64,000 bases of DNA from Dyella mobilis (GTDB taxonomy: Bacteria > Pseudomonadota > Gammaproteobacteria > Xanthomonadales > Rhodanobacteraceae), in contig NZ_JADIKF010000039.1 of NCBI RefSeq assembly GCF_016904945.1, positions 62,001 through 126,000 on the forward strand. Direction: 5' to 3'. Below, piece by piece: positions 1 through 8,576 of the stretch (its first letter is position 1; each line of letters starts with the position of its first letter). The position numbers were made by a program, and so were the translations under genes. Under the pieces are notes generated by a model, which saw only the letters and a program-made list of their open reading frames with translations, was not told the origin of the DNA and ran no database searches.

Positions 1-1066
1 AATATCTGCTGCAAAAATCTTTGCATGCCTCTGCATGGTTGAACATCATTACGTCAATGATGGAGAGTCTGGGTAGAAAAGCATCGTCGAATTGGCGGTA
101 CTCGATATTCCCTGATTCAAGAAAAGACAAATTCATGCCTTTCTCGGTAAAGGCATCTTTGCTGTAAAGTTCCATGCCGCCGATGCTATTCACATAACGC
201 TCGCCACCTGCTTTTTTTGCAATGGCGACAAGTCGCTCGGATTTTTCCATTCCCTGCGTCTCAGGGGAGAAGTCGGAAGACTTTGCGTGAGTGAATTGAA
301 GGTCCAGGTAATTGCAGGCGCTCGCGATGGATGTGATGGCCATATCGGCAATCGAGGCATGAGGTTGTTCGATTACCTCTATGATGCTTGCCATGACTTC
401 ATTGAAGTATGGGGCCTTCTTGTAGGCATGAATGAGCTGTTTGATCAAAGTGTCCTTCCATCGATCATCGGCAAGAAGGTGCGTATCTTTGATCAGTCTG
501 TTCTGGCTGGCATTTGCGATAGGTATGGTAAAGCTGAATTTTTCACCATTCAGTAGAATATTGTTCTTGTTGATAAAGCCGCGCTTTATATAGTTGACGT
601 CATCGTAGAAAACGAAAAAGTCAGTGGCGTTTATCAGCTGAAAGTAGCCTATATATGGATAGACGTAAGGCTGCATGATGGCAATGCGGCGGTCCACTGT
701 CATGCGTTCTCGTGAGATGTTCGTGCTCGTAGAGCGAAATCCGAGTTTTCGATAAAGGAGACGGGCCGGATTGTCTGCGTCGACCTCCAGTGAAATGGGT
801 TTTGTTCTGGCACGTATCAGGCCCTCTAGCAAAAGAGTCGCATGGCCTTTGTTTTGAAACTTGGGGTTTGTCCAGACCATCGAAATGAATACTTCGGGGC
901 CATTGTCATAGAAGAGTACGTATGAAATAAGGATGCCGTCACTCCACGTGCATACGGACTTTCCGTTGATCAATAATTTGTGGGCATATGCTTGCAAATC
1001 ATCTATGTGAAAGTAGACGCCATTGAGTGGCGAGAGCGTGGATACGATGTCCTCTTCGGTCAGCAT
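1..1066 (-). CDS. GNAT-WbqC fusion protein, C-terminus beyond the window
   Basis: Reading the minus strand from an ATG at 1066 gives 355 codons that stay open to the window edge, so the C-terminal end is missing. Residues about 40-115 look like a GNAT acetyltransferase: QNKGHA at 71-76 matches the acetyl-CoA loop and LYRKLGF at 104-110 is the usual late motif. From about residue 128 the protein switches to a WbqC-like domain, opening with IAIMQPYVYPYIGYFQ and followed by DDVNYIKRGFINKN. WbqC-family proteins are found in O-antigen and capsule clusters, but their reaction is not established. The ATG overlaps the stop of the glycosyltransferase upstream by one base (TGATG), so the two are probably translated together. 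Base composition is low for the window (23 G/C in the first 60 bases), which suggests transfer. A role in making or acylating a nucleotide-linked amino sugar is an inference. Confidence 0.85.
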   Translation of the reverse strand, partial: MLTEEDIVSTLSPLNGVYFHIDDLQAYAHKLLINGKSVCTWSDGILISYVLFYDNGPEVFISMVWTNPKFQNKGHATLLLEGLIRARTKPISLEVDADNPARLLYRKLGFRSTSTNISRERMTVDRRIAIMQPYVYPYIGYFQLINATDFFVFYDDVNYIKRGFINKNNILLNGEKFSFTIPIANASQNRLIKDTHLLADDRWKDTLIKQLIHAYKKAPYFNEVMASIIEVIEQPHASIADMAITSIASACNYLDLQFTHAKSSDFSPETQGMEKSERLVAIAKKAGGERYVNSIGGMELYSKDAFTEKGMNLSFLESGNIEYRQFDDAFLPRLSIIDVMMFNHAEACKDFCSRY

Positions 1067-2913
1067 CACCGGGCTCTCTCCTGTTGCTTTTCACCAGATT
1101 CAACCCCGGCGCTGCGGGCCAATCCGTTGGATATATTGTCGTTCAGCAACGCTAACGCTGCCGAGCGTTGCCGAGCAGGTAGCATGGCGATGCCAATCAT
1201 ACCCATCTCGCGGGCAGGCCCGGACTGGCCGTCCAGTGCCAGGGCATTAGCAAGGGACAGTTGCGCGGGTGCGTCGAAAGGATACGTCTTGACGGCTTCG
1301 GCGAATGTACGGACGGCCTCATCGTAACGACCTTGCAGCAAATAAGTGCGTCCGGTTGCCATAAGATACAGTTGCAGGGCAGGTGAGTTGGATACGTCGG
1401 GGCCGATGCGATTGAGTTTGTCCAGTGCCATGCTCGCCGTAACCGGATCATCGTTATCAAACGCCGCATGTCTTGCTATTAGCAGCAGGCAATAGCGGCA
1501 GGGGACGCGGTCTTCGATGATCGTGATGCTAAGTTTGCGGAAGCCGGTTTCGTCCTTGTTTCGCAGATATGCGTCGAGCAGATTTTGCCTGGACTGGGAG
1601 TCGTGGGGATACATGCTGAGTGCCCAGCGCCACAGGTTGGTATCGTTTGTCCACATGGGTAGCGTCAGCCGAATGTCGATCGCCGCAAAGATAAGCCAGA
1701 ATGTGGCAGCGATCACGCAAGGCAATACGAGCCATCGCTTGGGGCTCTGTGTGGGCAGATTGCGAGGCCATATCAGCGGAAACATACCGCAGGCCGTGGC
1801 GAGAGCCGTCATAACATATCTTTCGTGGTAGAGGCTTATGTCGAAATCAGCCCCAAAAATATGCAAAACGGGAAGTAATGACGCTGTTACGGCGAGTGCG
1901 ATGTAACCAGCATTTGCTTGGCGCGTGATGCTGAAATATAGCCCGGACGCTACGATACTGATCGCCAGTGCATCGATCATCAAAGCCGATGTCGATATGC
2001 TTTGAAAGATGTGTCTGTCGAGGGGGTGAATTGGACCTATTCCCGGCATGGGCCAGACCATAAGGCGCCAATAGTGTACGTAGATGGCGCAAACTTCTTG
2101 AATTCGTGCGATAGGATGGCCGCTCAATGGATTCGGTGGCGTGATGGGTGATTGCCCTGCATGGGCGATAAAGCCTCCCAATCCCCAGTGGCGAAATAGC
2201 AAGTACGCTGCACCTGCGCCAAGCAGTCCCGCATAAGACTGCCAATTTTCACTTAGAAGTTGACGCAAGGCTTTTACAGGTTGTCTTTGAGTAGGATCGA
2301 GGCGGAACGCCCAATCGAAAATGGCAATCAATATTGGGAAAGATATTGCTGATTCTTTGGAGCACGCGGCAAGAAAGAAGAATGCTGATACGCTTGCGGC
2401 CCGGCTTGCTTTGTGCTGAATGCCCAGGTTGGCAAGCAAGCCGAGCAGAATGAGCATGGTGGTGATCAGTTCGAACTGACAGCCGATCCAGGCTACTGGC
2501 TCAATCAGGGCGGGATGAAGGCCATAAACAGCCATGCACGTAATGGTCGTGAAGCTGCGATATCGCGATTCCTTCGTGCGTGTGCCGGCACAGTGCCAGG
2601 CAAGCAGGCCTACCAGAATCGTGTTCAGTAGATGCAAGGTTAACGAGACCACGTGCATCGGCCCCGGCATACCGTCGAAGATGCGTAGCTGGAGCGTAAA
2701 AAAAGCGAGCACAAGCGGTCTGAAATAGAATGACCAGCCGTTGAAGCCGTTGAAGATGTAGTGCTTCCAGAGGTTGCCCTGAGTCAGCCACGGCTCATCG
2801 TGAAAGCTTGGCCAATCGTCCCACACGAAATCTGCGTGGATAACGGGCCAATAGAGCGCCGCAATCGCTATCAGTACAATGGCGAACGCCAATACGGTTA
2901 CTTCTTTGCGCAT
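1066..2913 (-). CDS. GT-C type membrane glycosyltransferase with C-terminal TPR region
   Basis: This 615-residue protein begins with a membrane helix and then carries FVWDDW at about residues 29-34, an acidic motif in the first extracytoplasmic loop typical of GT-C enzymes that use polyprenyl-linked sugars. About ten hydrophobic segments follow to near residue 400. The C-terminal 200 residues are soluble and contain TPR-like helical pairs (LLQGRYDEAVRTFAEAVK region). This membrane-plus-TPR plan is seen in O-mannosyltransferase/TMTC-like proteins. Substrate is unknown. The ATG at 2913 is preceded by AGGGGA. The gene lies directly upstream of, and overlaps, the GNAT-WbqC gene, so the pair likely serves one surface-glycan pathway. 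Confidence 0.75.
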   Translation of the reverse strand: MRKEVTVLAFAIVLIAIAALYWPVIHADFVWDDWPSFHDEPWLTQGNLWKHYIFNGFNGWSFYFRPLVLAFFTLQLRIFDGMPGPMHVVSLTLHLLNTILVGLLAWHCAGTRTKESRYRSFTTITCMAVYGLHPALIEPVAWIGCQFELITTMLILLGLLANLGIQHKASRAASVSAFFFLAACSKESAISFPILIAIFDWAFRLDPTQRQPVKALRQLLSENWQSYAGLLGAGAAYLLFRHWGLGGFIAHAGQSPITPPNPLSGHPIARIQEVCAIYVHYWRLMVWPMPGIGPIHPLDRHIFQSISTSALMIDALAISIVASGLYFSITRQANAGYIALAVTASLLPVLHIFGADFDISLYHERYVMTALATACGMFPLIWPRNLPTQSPKRWLVLPCVIAATFWLIFAAIDIRLTLPMWTNDTNLWRWALSMYPHDSQSRQNLLDAYLRNKDETGFRKLSITIIEDRVPCRYCLLLIARHAAFDNDDPVTASMALDKLNRIGPDVSNSPALQLYLMATGRTYLLQGRYDEAVRTFAEAVKTYPFDAPAQLSLANALALDGQSGPAREMGMIGIAMLPARQRSAALALLNDNISNGLARSAGVESGEKQQERAR

Positions 2914-3025
2914 GCGCTCCCCTGGATAATAACTTGCTTGTTCTGCGCAAAAGGATACCAGTAGCGACTGTGCGAGAGCGGTGGAGCGCGAGCGCGATGA
3001 ATGACTCAGATTTAGATAGGGGTTC

Positions 3026-4045
3026 TCACAGCCAGCGTGCTCGTTTGAGTGCGACGTAGATCACGCCGACCACGCTGGCCACCACCATGATGATGGTGGG
3101 ATAAGCCCACGGCTTTGCCAACTCCGGCATGTGGGTGAAGTTCATGCCGTACCAACTGGTGATGAGAGTGGGGGCGGCGAGCATTGCGGCCCAGCCGGCG
3201 AGTTTTTTCATCACCTCGTTCTGGCCGAAGGTGACCAGGGAGAGGTTGACGTTGATGGCGGCGGTGAGCATTTCGCGCATGGCGCCGATGGATTCGTTGA
3301 CGCGGAAGACGTGGTCGTAGACGTCGCGGAAGTAGACGCGCAATTCGTCTGGGATCAGTTCCGGGTGCAGGCGTACCAGTTGGCTGATGACGTCCTGCAT
3401 GGGCGAAACGGCCAGGCGCAGGGTCATCAGGTCGCGCTGCATGTCGTACAGGCGGCGCACGGTGTTGCGGTTGAAGGTGTCGGCGAAGATGTCGTTTTCC
3501 AGCGTTTGCAGTTCTTCGCGGAATTCGCGCACGATGGGGAGGAGGTTGTCGACGATATAGTCGAGTACCCCGTACAGGCCGTAGCTGGGGCCGTGAGCAA
3601 GGAGGTCAGGTGTCTTCTCGCAGGCGTGTCGTGCGGGTGTGTAGGATAGCGACGCGCCATGCCTGACTGTAATCAAATAGCGAGCGCCGAAAAAAATGTG
3701 GGTCTCGCCGAAGGCGATGTGTCCTTCGATTAATTGAGCGGTTTGTACGACGATAAAGAGTGCGTCACCGTACGCTTCAATTTTTGTGCGTTGGTGTGCC
3801 TGCTGGGCGTCTTCGATCGCAAGATCGTGAAGGCCAAACTCGTCTTGCAATTTCAGCAGCAAGCGCTGATCGGGTTCGTGCAGGCCGACCCAGACAAACG
3901 TCTCGGGCTTCCTCAGGGTCTCGTCGATGTCCTCGATTTGAATGTCGTCGAGACGGCTGCCGTCTTTCCTATAGGCAACGCAATTGACGATCATGCCTTC
4001 CGGGAAAGGAATGGGAGTGACTGATGAGCGTTCCGCTGTCGACAT
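3026..4045 (-). CDS. corA: CorA-family magnesium/divalent cation transporter
   Basis: CorA forms a pentameric inner-membrane channel for Mg2+ and related ions. The protein has the long cytoplasmic N-terminal domain followed by two C-terminal membrane helices; the signature YGMN lies at the end of the first helix (GMN at residues 300-302 of 339) and the protein ends in a basic tail (KRARWL), as in the family. I start it at the ATG at 4045; an upstream TTG at 4081 would add 12 residues and is less likely, although a GAGGCGG stretch lies between the two. The gene stands alone between two polysaccharide genes and has the composition of the rest of the chromosome. Confidence 0.92.
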   Translation of the reverse strand: MSTAERSSVTPIPFPEGMIVNCVAYRKDGSRLDDIQIEDIDETLRKPETFVWVGLHEPDQRLLLKLQDEFGLHDLAIEDAQQAHQRTKIEAYGDALFIVVQTAQLIEGHIAFGETHIFFGARYLITVRHGASLSYTPARHACEKTPDLLAHGPSYGLYGVLDYIVDNLLPIVREFREELQTLENDIFADTFNRNTVRRLYDMQRDLMTLRLAVSPMQDVISQLVRLHPELIPDELRVYFRDVYDHVFRVNESIGAMREMLTAAINVNLSLVTFGQNEVMKKLAGWAAMLAAPTLITSWYGMNFTHMPELAKPWAYPTIIMVVASVVGVIYVALKRARWL

Positions 4046-4180
4046 GTCAGAATAATGCCGCCTCGCAGGGGCGGGGCGCAAATGGATGATCGTTGCGACT
4101 CGTGTACGAGCCTTTCCAGATGGTATGGGATTGGAACGTCGTTATGATGGCTGGCGTTGGCCAAGGCAGGGGGCGGGTGG

Positions 4181-6172
4181 ATGGAGCGGAAAAAGGAATA
4201 TCGGCTAGGTTATCGCGGCGACATCGAAGGGCTCCGCGCCATCGCAGTGCTGTTTGTGGTTGGCGTACACGCTGGGGTGCCCTGGTTGCAGGGTGGGTTC
4301 GTCGGGGTCGATATTTTCTTCGTGCTTTCAGGGTTTCTTATTACGGGGCTGCTGGCGAAGGAAATTACTTGGACAGGACGGCTTCAGTTCGCCGACTTCT
4401 ATCTTCGTCGCCTTCGAAGGCTGTTGCCGGCTTTGGCTCTGATGTTGCTTGCCACCTGCCTGGCCGCATCGTTGCTGCTGGCTCCATCGCAGCAACTATC
4501 CCAATCGCTGACGGGTGTTGCGGCCGCTGAGTGGATCAGTAATTTCTATTTTGCTTTTCAGAAGCTCGACTACTTTGCGGCGGGCACGGAAACCAATATC
4601 TATCTCCACACTTGGTCTCTGGGTGTGGAGGAGCAGTTTTATCTGATCTGGCCGGTGCTGGTTTATTGGTTGCTGCGCAGAAAGGAGAGGAAAGTCAGCT
4701 TCGGTCGTCTGCGTTTGGGGATGATGGCGTTTGCAGGACTCAGTCTGGTCGCCTGCGTGGTGGCGACATACAGGGCTCCTCAGTGGGCATTTTATTTGAT
4801 GCCCTTGCGTGCCTGGCAATTCGCAGCCGGAGCGCTGATATGGCTCGAATTTCAGGAAGAAGGGGGCAAGCTGCACGACTGGGGTGGCATAGGGCGACAC
4901 AAGCTTTTGCTCGGTGCAGTAGGCTTGATGCTATTGCTGGCGTGTGGCATTTCGTTGAGTGCGAATGTGCCTTACCCCGGTTTGCTGGGACTGATTCCTA
5001 CGCTGGGTGCCGCATTCGTCATCGGTTCGGGAAGTGCGGGGGCTGATACGTTCATACAGCGGTTTCTATCATTGACGCCATTGCAGGCCATCGGGCGAGT
5101 TTCGTATGCCTGGTATCTCTGGCATTGGCCGGTGCTTTTGCTTGGGTATGCATTGACGGGAGTGGATACTCCGGTATATCGAAGTGCATATGTGGCGGTA
5201 TCGCTCGTGCTTGCTTTCGTCTCGTACAGATTTGTCGAGTCACCTATACGTCATCAGCGCTGGTGGCTATCTCACAAACGTATAGCGACATGTGTGGCAT
5301 TCGCAGTCATGGCGGGGTCCATTTGGGTTTTGGGACGTTGGACTGTGGGAGCGGGAGGCGAGCTGAGTAACCCGGCTTACCAGCGCTTTGATATATCACG
5401 AAGGGATCAGCCTCTGATTTACGCTATGGGTTGTGATGATTCGTATCTTAGTGATCGGGTGAAGCCTTGCGATTTTGGTGATGCGAAGGCTAAGCACACC
5501 GCAGTGTTGCTAGGGGATAGCATTGCTGGGCAATGGTTTCCGGCCGTAGCAAAGGTCTTTGACCGACCCGATTGGCGGCTGGTGGTCCTGACCAAGTCGG
5601 CTTGCCCAATGATCGATAAATCGATCTTTTATCCCCGCATCGGGCGCATGTATACAGAATGTGATACGTGGCGCAGGACTGTCTTGGCGGATTTGGCGCA
5701 GATGCGGCCGGATATCGTTCTGATTAGCTCGCAGGTTACCTCGACGTCCGAACCCAAGGAATGGGCGGATGAGTCTGCAAGAGTATTGAAGCTTGTCAGT
5801 GCTGCGGCAAAGCGTGTTTATCTTTTGCGTGCGACGCCACATCTGACGTTCGATGGCCCGGATTGTTTGGCTGAACATGCTTTCAGGCCTCAATGGTTGC
5901 GGGGGCATGAAATGTGTAGTTCTTCCTTAAAGGAGGGCAACTCGGATGTCGTCTATGCATCCATTGAACGGACATTAGGGAGCTTCAACAATGTGGAGGG
6001 CATCGATGTCAGCGCCAATATTTGTCCAGGTGAGGTTTGCAGCGCCGAGCGGAATGGGATGATAATTTTTCGAGATTCGCAGCACTTGACTGCGACGTTT
6101 GCTGCCACACTCGCGCCGGCTTTAATGAATCGAATCAAATTCGATAATAATCAGTCTGGTGCGAACAAATAG
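4181..6172 (+). CDS. Acyltransferase-3 / SGNH O-acetyltransferase (OafA/YrhL type)
   Basis: This 663-residue integral membrane enzyme should move acetyl groups across the inner membrane onto a surface glycan. The N-terminal acyltransferase-3 domain (about residues 8-390) has GDIEGLRAIAVL, the conserved histidine H30 and about ten membrane helices. The C-terminal extracytoplasmic SGNH domain has the nucleophile block GDSIAGQW (445-452) and the catalytic Asp-His pair in RDSQHLT (D632, H635). The ATG at 4181 is preceded by AGGGGG; an in-frame TTG at 4157 would lengthen it. It is transcribed away from corA. Together with the glycosyltransferase and WbqC genes to its left it suggests O-antigen or exopolysaccharide O-acetylation; the acceptor is unknown. 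Confidence 0.93.
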   Translation: MERKKEYRLGYRGDIEGLRAIAVLFVVGVHAGVPWLQGGFVGVDIFFVLSGFLITGLLAKEITWTGRLQFADFYLRRLRRLLPALALMLLATCLAASLLLAPSQQLSQSLTGVAAAEWISNFYFAFQKLDYFAAGTETNIYLHTWSLGVEEQFYLIWPVLVYWLLRRKERKVSFGRLRLGMMAFAGLSLVACVVATYRAPQWAFYLMPLRAWQFAAGALIWLEFQEEGGKLHDWGGIGRHKLLLGAVGLMLLLACGISLSANVPYPGLLGLIPTLGAAFVIGSGSAGADTFIQRFLSLTPLQAIGRVSYAWYLWHWPVLLLGYALTGVDTPVYRSAYVAVSLVLAFVSYRFVESPIRHQRWWLSHKRIATCVAFAVMAGSIWVLGRWTVGAGGELSNPAYQRFDISRRDQPLIYAMGCDDSYLSDRVKPCDFGDAKAKHTAVLLGDSIAGQWFPAVAKVFDRPDWRLVVLTKSACPMIDKSIFYPRIGRMYTECDTWRRTVLADLAQMRPDIVLISSQVTSTSEPKEWADESARVLKLVSAAAKRVYLLRATPHLTFDGPDCLAEHAFRPQWLRGHEMCSSSLKEGNSDVVYASIERTLGSFNNVEGIDVSANICPGEVCSAERNGMIIFRDSQHLTATFAATLAPALMNRIKFDNNQSGANK

Positions 6173-6211
6173 CTGTTTCTCGAAGTTGGGAAGGCGAGGG
6201 CTGATTGCTCA

Positions 6212-7426
6212 TCAGGTGGATGGCGACTTCCTCAAGGTCCGCGCCAGCGCAAGCCAGCACGGCAGCGCAAACAGAATCCACGGCTGGTTCTGTTGCACGA
6301 CACCGGGCAACAGGTGCAGGGCCAGCGCAATCAGCAGTGCGCTCAGCTGAAGCAACAGAACACCGTGGGCGAATCGCGATAGTGCGATGCGCCGGTGCGC
6401 ACGCCACAGTGGGCGCAGCAGTACAAACGCCAGTGGATTGAACAGAAGCAGGTTGGCGTTGGCCCAGGCGGAGTGGTGGGCGGTGAGGGTCCACAGGGCC
6501 AGCATCAGCAAGCCGCAGACGCCTGCGAGCAGCAGGAACAGATCGCCCAGCAGTGCATAGAACAGTGGGGCGCGATACCAGGCGAGCACGAGCAGCGCGG
6601 CGATCAACAGGCCGGCGATGGCGAGGGGAATGCGCAGGTCCGGCGGTGTGGCGGGTGGGGCGTCAAGGCGGTTCGGCGAAAGCAGGTTTTCGCTTTGAAT
6701 CAGCGGCTGGGTGCCACCGTGGCCGTCGGGTACGGTGATGTTGTGCAGGTTTTTCTGCAGTTCGGCCGGTAGGAAGCTCTCCTGCCAGGCGTTGAGCGGA
6801 TGATCGGCGTAGGGGCCAAGGCCGAGGTCGAGGATCAGCATCAGCCAGGGTTGCGCGCTCATAAGGCGCACGGTTTGCTGGCGGTAGGTCATGCCGCCGG
6901 GCAGGGTGGTGAGGCGAGCCTTGATGATGCCGCCCAGTGCGCGGTCGAGTGCGTCGCGCACGCGGGTGGTGCAGTTGTCGACGTAGTAGTCGTAGTTGTA
7001 GGTGGCGTTTTCGGGGCGCAGGTTCCACAGCAGGAAGTCGCGCAGCGCTGCCGCCTGGTCCGGCGTGAGGGCGAGACGTTGCTGGGTGACGGAGCGTCCG
7101 GCCTGTTTGTAGAACGCTTCTTCGTCGGTGGTGACTTCCGCATCGATCAGGTAATGCATGCGGCCGCGCGCGAAGTTGAGGAAGAAGTTCTTTTCCTCAA
7201 AGGAGAACACGCCGTAGTTGAAATCCACCTCTTCGCCGCTGACGGTGTCGCGCAGTTCAATGGCGTCGTGGCCGAAGCGCTCCCAGTAGATGTCGCCGGG
7301 CCCGTAGGTGATCAGCGAGATTTCGAGGTTGGCGCCCGGAGCGTTGCTGACGTCGGCTCTGGCGGTGATGCATGCGCTGCACAGGAGCAGGGCGAAGGTC
7401 AGCAGCAGGCGAGTGGCGAGCGTCAT
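6212..7426 (-). CDS. DUF4105 (Lnb N-terminal periplasmic domain) membrane protein
   Basis: The 404-residue product has a signal peptide with a possible lipobox-like cysteine (LLLCSAC near residue 16). A DUF4105 domain covers about residues 30-190, with the family motifs GDIYWERFGHDAIEL, FNYGVFSF and YYVDNCTTR, the last holding a cysteine typical of papain-like hydrolase folds. About four hydrophobic helices follow in the C-terminal third. DUF4105 proteins are predicted to be periplasmic and membrane-anchored and have no proven activity. It is on the same strand as corC, 148 bases further on, with a long G/C palindrome between them, so it may be a separate unit. Confidence 0.8.
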   Translation of the reverse strand: MTLATRLLLTFALLLCSACITARADVSNAPGANLEISLITYGPGDIYWERFGHDAIELRDTVSGEEVDFNYGVFSFEEKNFFLNFARGRMHYLIDAEVTTDEEAFYKQAGRSVTQQRLALTPDQAAALRDFLLWNLRPENATYNYDYYVDNCTTRVRDALDRALGGIIKARLTTLPGGMTYRQQTVRLMSAQPWLMLILDLGLGPYADHPLNAWQESFLPAELQKNLHNITVPDGHGGTQPLIQSENLLSPNRLDAPPATPPDLRIPLAIAGLLIAALLVLAWYRAPLFYALLGDLFLLLAGVCGLLMLALWTLTAHHSAWANANLLLFNPLAFVLLRPLWRAHRRIALSRFAHGVLLLQLSALLIALALHLLPGVVQQNQPWILFALPCWLALARTLRKSPST

Positions 7427-7539
7427 GGGCGAAACCGGTGGGCGGAAGGTGGGTAGCTTATCGGGAAGCTGGGGTGTGGGCGTTTGTTGCGCGTTGACGC
7501 TGGCGTGGGTTGGGATTGAAGAGCTTTACCCCCTCCCAG

Positions 7540-7563
7540 CCTCCCCCTGCTCGCAGGGGGAGG
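7540..7563. repeat. C/G-rich perfect inverted repeat (REP-like)
   Basis: An 11-base arm CCTCCCCCTGC (7540-7550) is followed by two bases and its exact complement GCAGGGGGAGG (7553-7563). It lies between corC and the DUF4105 gene. It shares its CTCCCCC/GGGGGAG core with palindromes at 13356-13377 and 25850-25871, so it is most likely a dispersed intergenic repeat. It could also fold as a hairpin downstream of corC on the minus strand, but no T-tract follows. Confidence 0.7.
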
Positions 7564-7574
7564 GGCAAGGCAGG

Positions 7575-8414
7575 CTACCGGCGGACGACGCGGAATTGCT
7601 GCACGCGCCGGTCGTCGGCCTGGGTGACGTGGAACAGGAAGTCGCCGATGGCGATTTCTTCGCCCACTTCCGGCAGGTGGCCGAATTCGGAGGTGACCAT
7701 GCCGCCGATGGTGTCGAATTCCTCGTCGGAGAACTTCGCGCCGATTTCTTCGTTGAAATCGGAGATGGGGGTGAGGGCGTCCACGATCCATTCGCCCTCG
7801 GCCTGGGGCAGCATCAGCTCGGGTTCTTCCTCGTCGTCGTGCTCGTCGTCGATTTCGCCGACGATTTCCTCCAGCACGTCTTCGATGGTGATCAGGCCGG
7901 CGACGCCGCCGTATTCGTCCACCACCAGCGCCATGTGGTTGCGGCTGCGGCGGAATTCGGCCAGCAGCACGTTGAGCCGCATGGACTCGGGGATCAGCAC
8001 GGCCGGGCGCAGGATCGAGCGGAGATCGAAGTCGTGGCCGTTGCCGAAATACTTGAGCAGATCCTTGGCCAGCAGGATGCCCAGGATGTCGTCCTTGTCT
8101 TCGCCGTGCACGGGGAAGCGCGAGTGGCCGGACTCGACCACGGCGGCGAGGATGTCGGTCAGGGGGGCGTCGACGTCGATCATCACGATCTGTACGCGGG
8201 GCACCATCACGTCGTCGACGTTGAGTTCGGTGACTCGCAGCGCGCCTTCCAGCATGGGAAGTGTGTCGGCGCTAAGCAGGCCGTTGGCCTGGGCGGTACG
8301 CAACTCGTCGATCAATTCTTCGCGGTTGCGGGGTTCGCCGGAAAACATGTGGCCCAGTCGATCCCACCATTTTCGGTGGACTGGGCCGCTGGTACTGCCA
8401 GGGTCCTCGTTCAT
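7575..8414 (-). CDS. corC: CorC/HlyC-family CBS-domain protein (YbeX-like)
   Basis: The 279-residue cytoplasmic protein carries two CBS domains (about residues 60-190; DVMVPRVQIV at the start of the first, MALVVDEYGGVAGLIT in the second) and a C-terminal CorC_HlyC transporter-associated domain (IVDALTPISDFNEEIG onward). There is no DUF21 membrane domain, so it matches the short CorC/YbeX form linked to Mg2+/Co2+ resistance and, through its partners YbeY and YbeZ, to ribosome and rRNA metabolism. In many gammaproteobacteria ybeX directly follows ybeY; here a 1.27-kb gene separates them. Confidence 0.9.
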   Translation of the reverse strand: MNEDPGSTSGPVHRKWWDRLGHMFSGEPRNREELIDELRTAQANGLLSADTLPMLEGALRVTELNVDDVMVPRVQIVMIDVDAPLTDILAAVVESGHSRFPVHGEDKDDILGILLAKDLLKYFGNGHDFDLRSILRPAVLIPESMRLNVLLAEFRRSRNHMALVVDEYGGVAGLITIEDVLEEIVGEIDDEHDDEEEPELMLPQAEGEWIVDALTPISDFNEEIGAKFSDEEFDTIGGMVTSEFGHLPEVGEEIAIGDFLFHVTQADDRRVQQFRVVRR

Positions 8415-8486
8415 TACTCTTGAAAATGCAGCCCGGATAAGGGCGGGAAGCCGAGTCTAGCGGAAAAATCGTGACGGTTCTGGAAC

Positions 8487-8510
8487 GAAAGCCGGCCGGG
8501 CCGGGCTTTC
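8487..8510. other. Inverted repeat upstream of corC
   Basis: GAAAGCC (8487-8493) and GGCTTTC (8504-8510) can pair around a GGCC-rich loop. It lies in the 162-base gap between the secreted-protein gene and corC. It may act as a weak terminator for the upstream gene on the minus strand, but the T-run is short, so the role is uncertain. Confidence 0.4.
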
Positions 8511-8576
8511 GGGTGGCTTCGATGGGTGTTTGGTGCCCTGGGAGCGGCTACCGGGTAGGGTGATTCCGCTCCGGCC

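Noticed and set aside
287..556. 89-codon plus-strand frame at the left edge
   Set aside because: It is antisense to the WbqC part of the fusion gene, which has clear family motifs.
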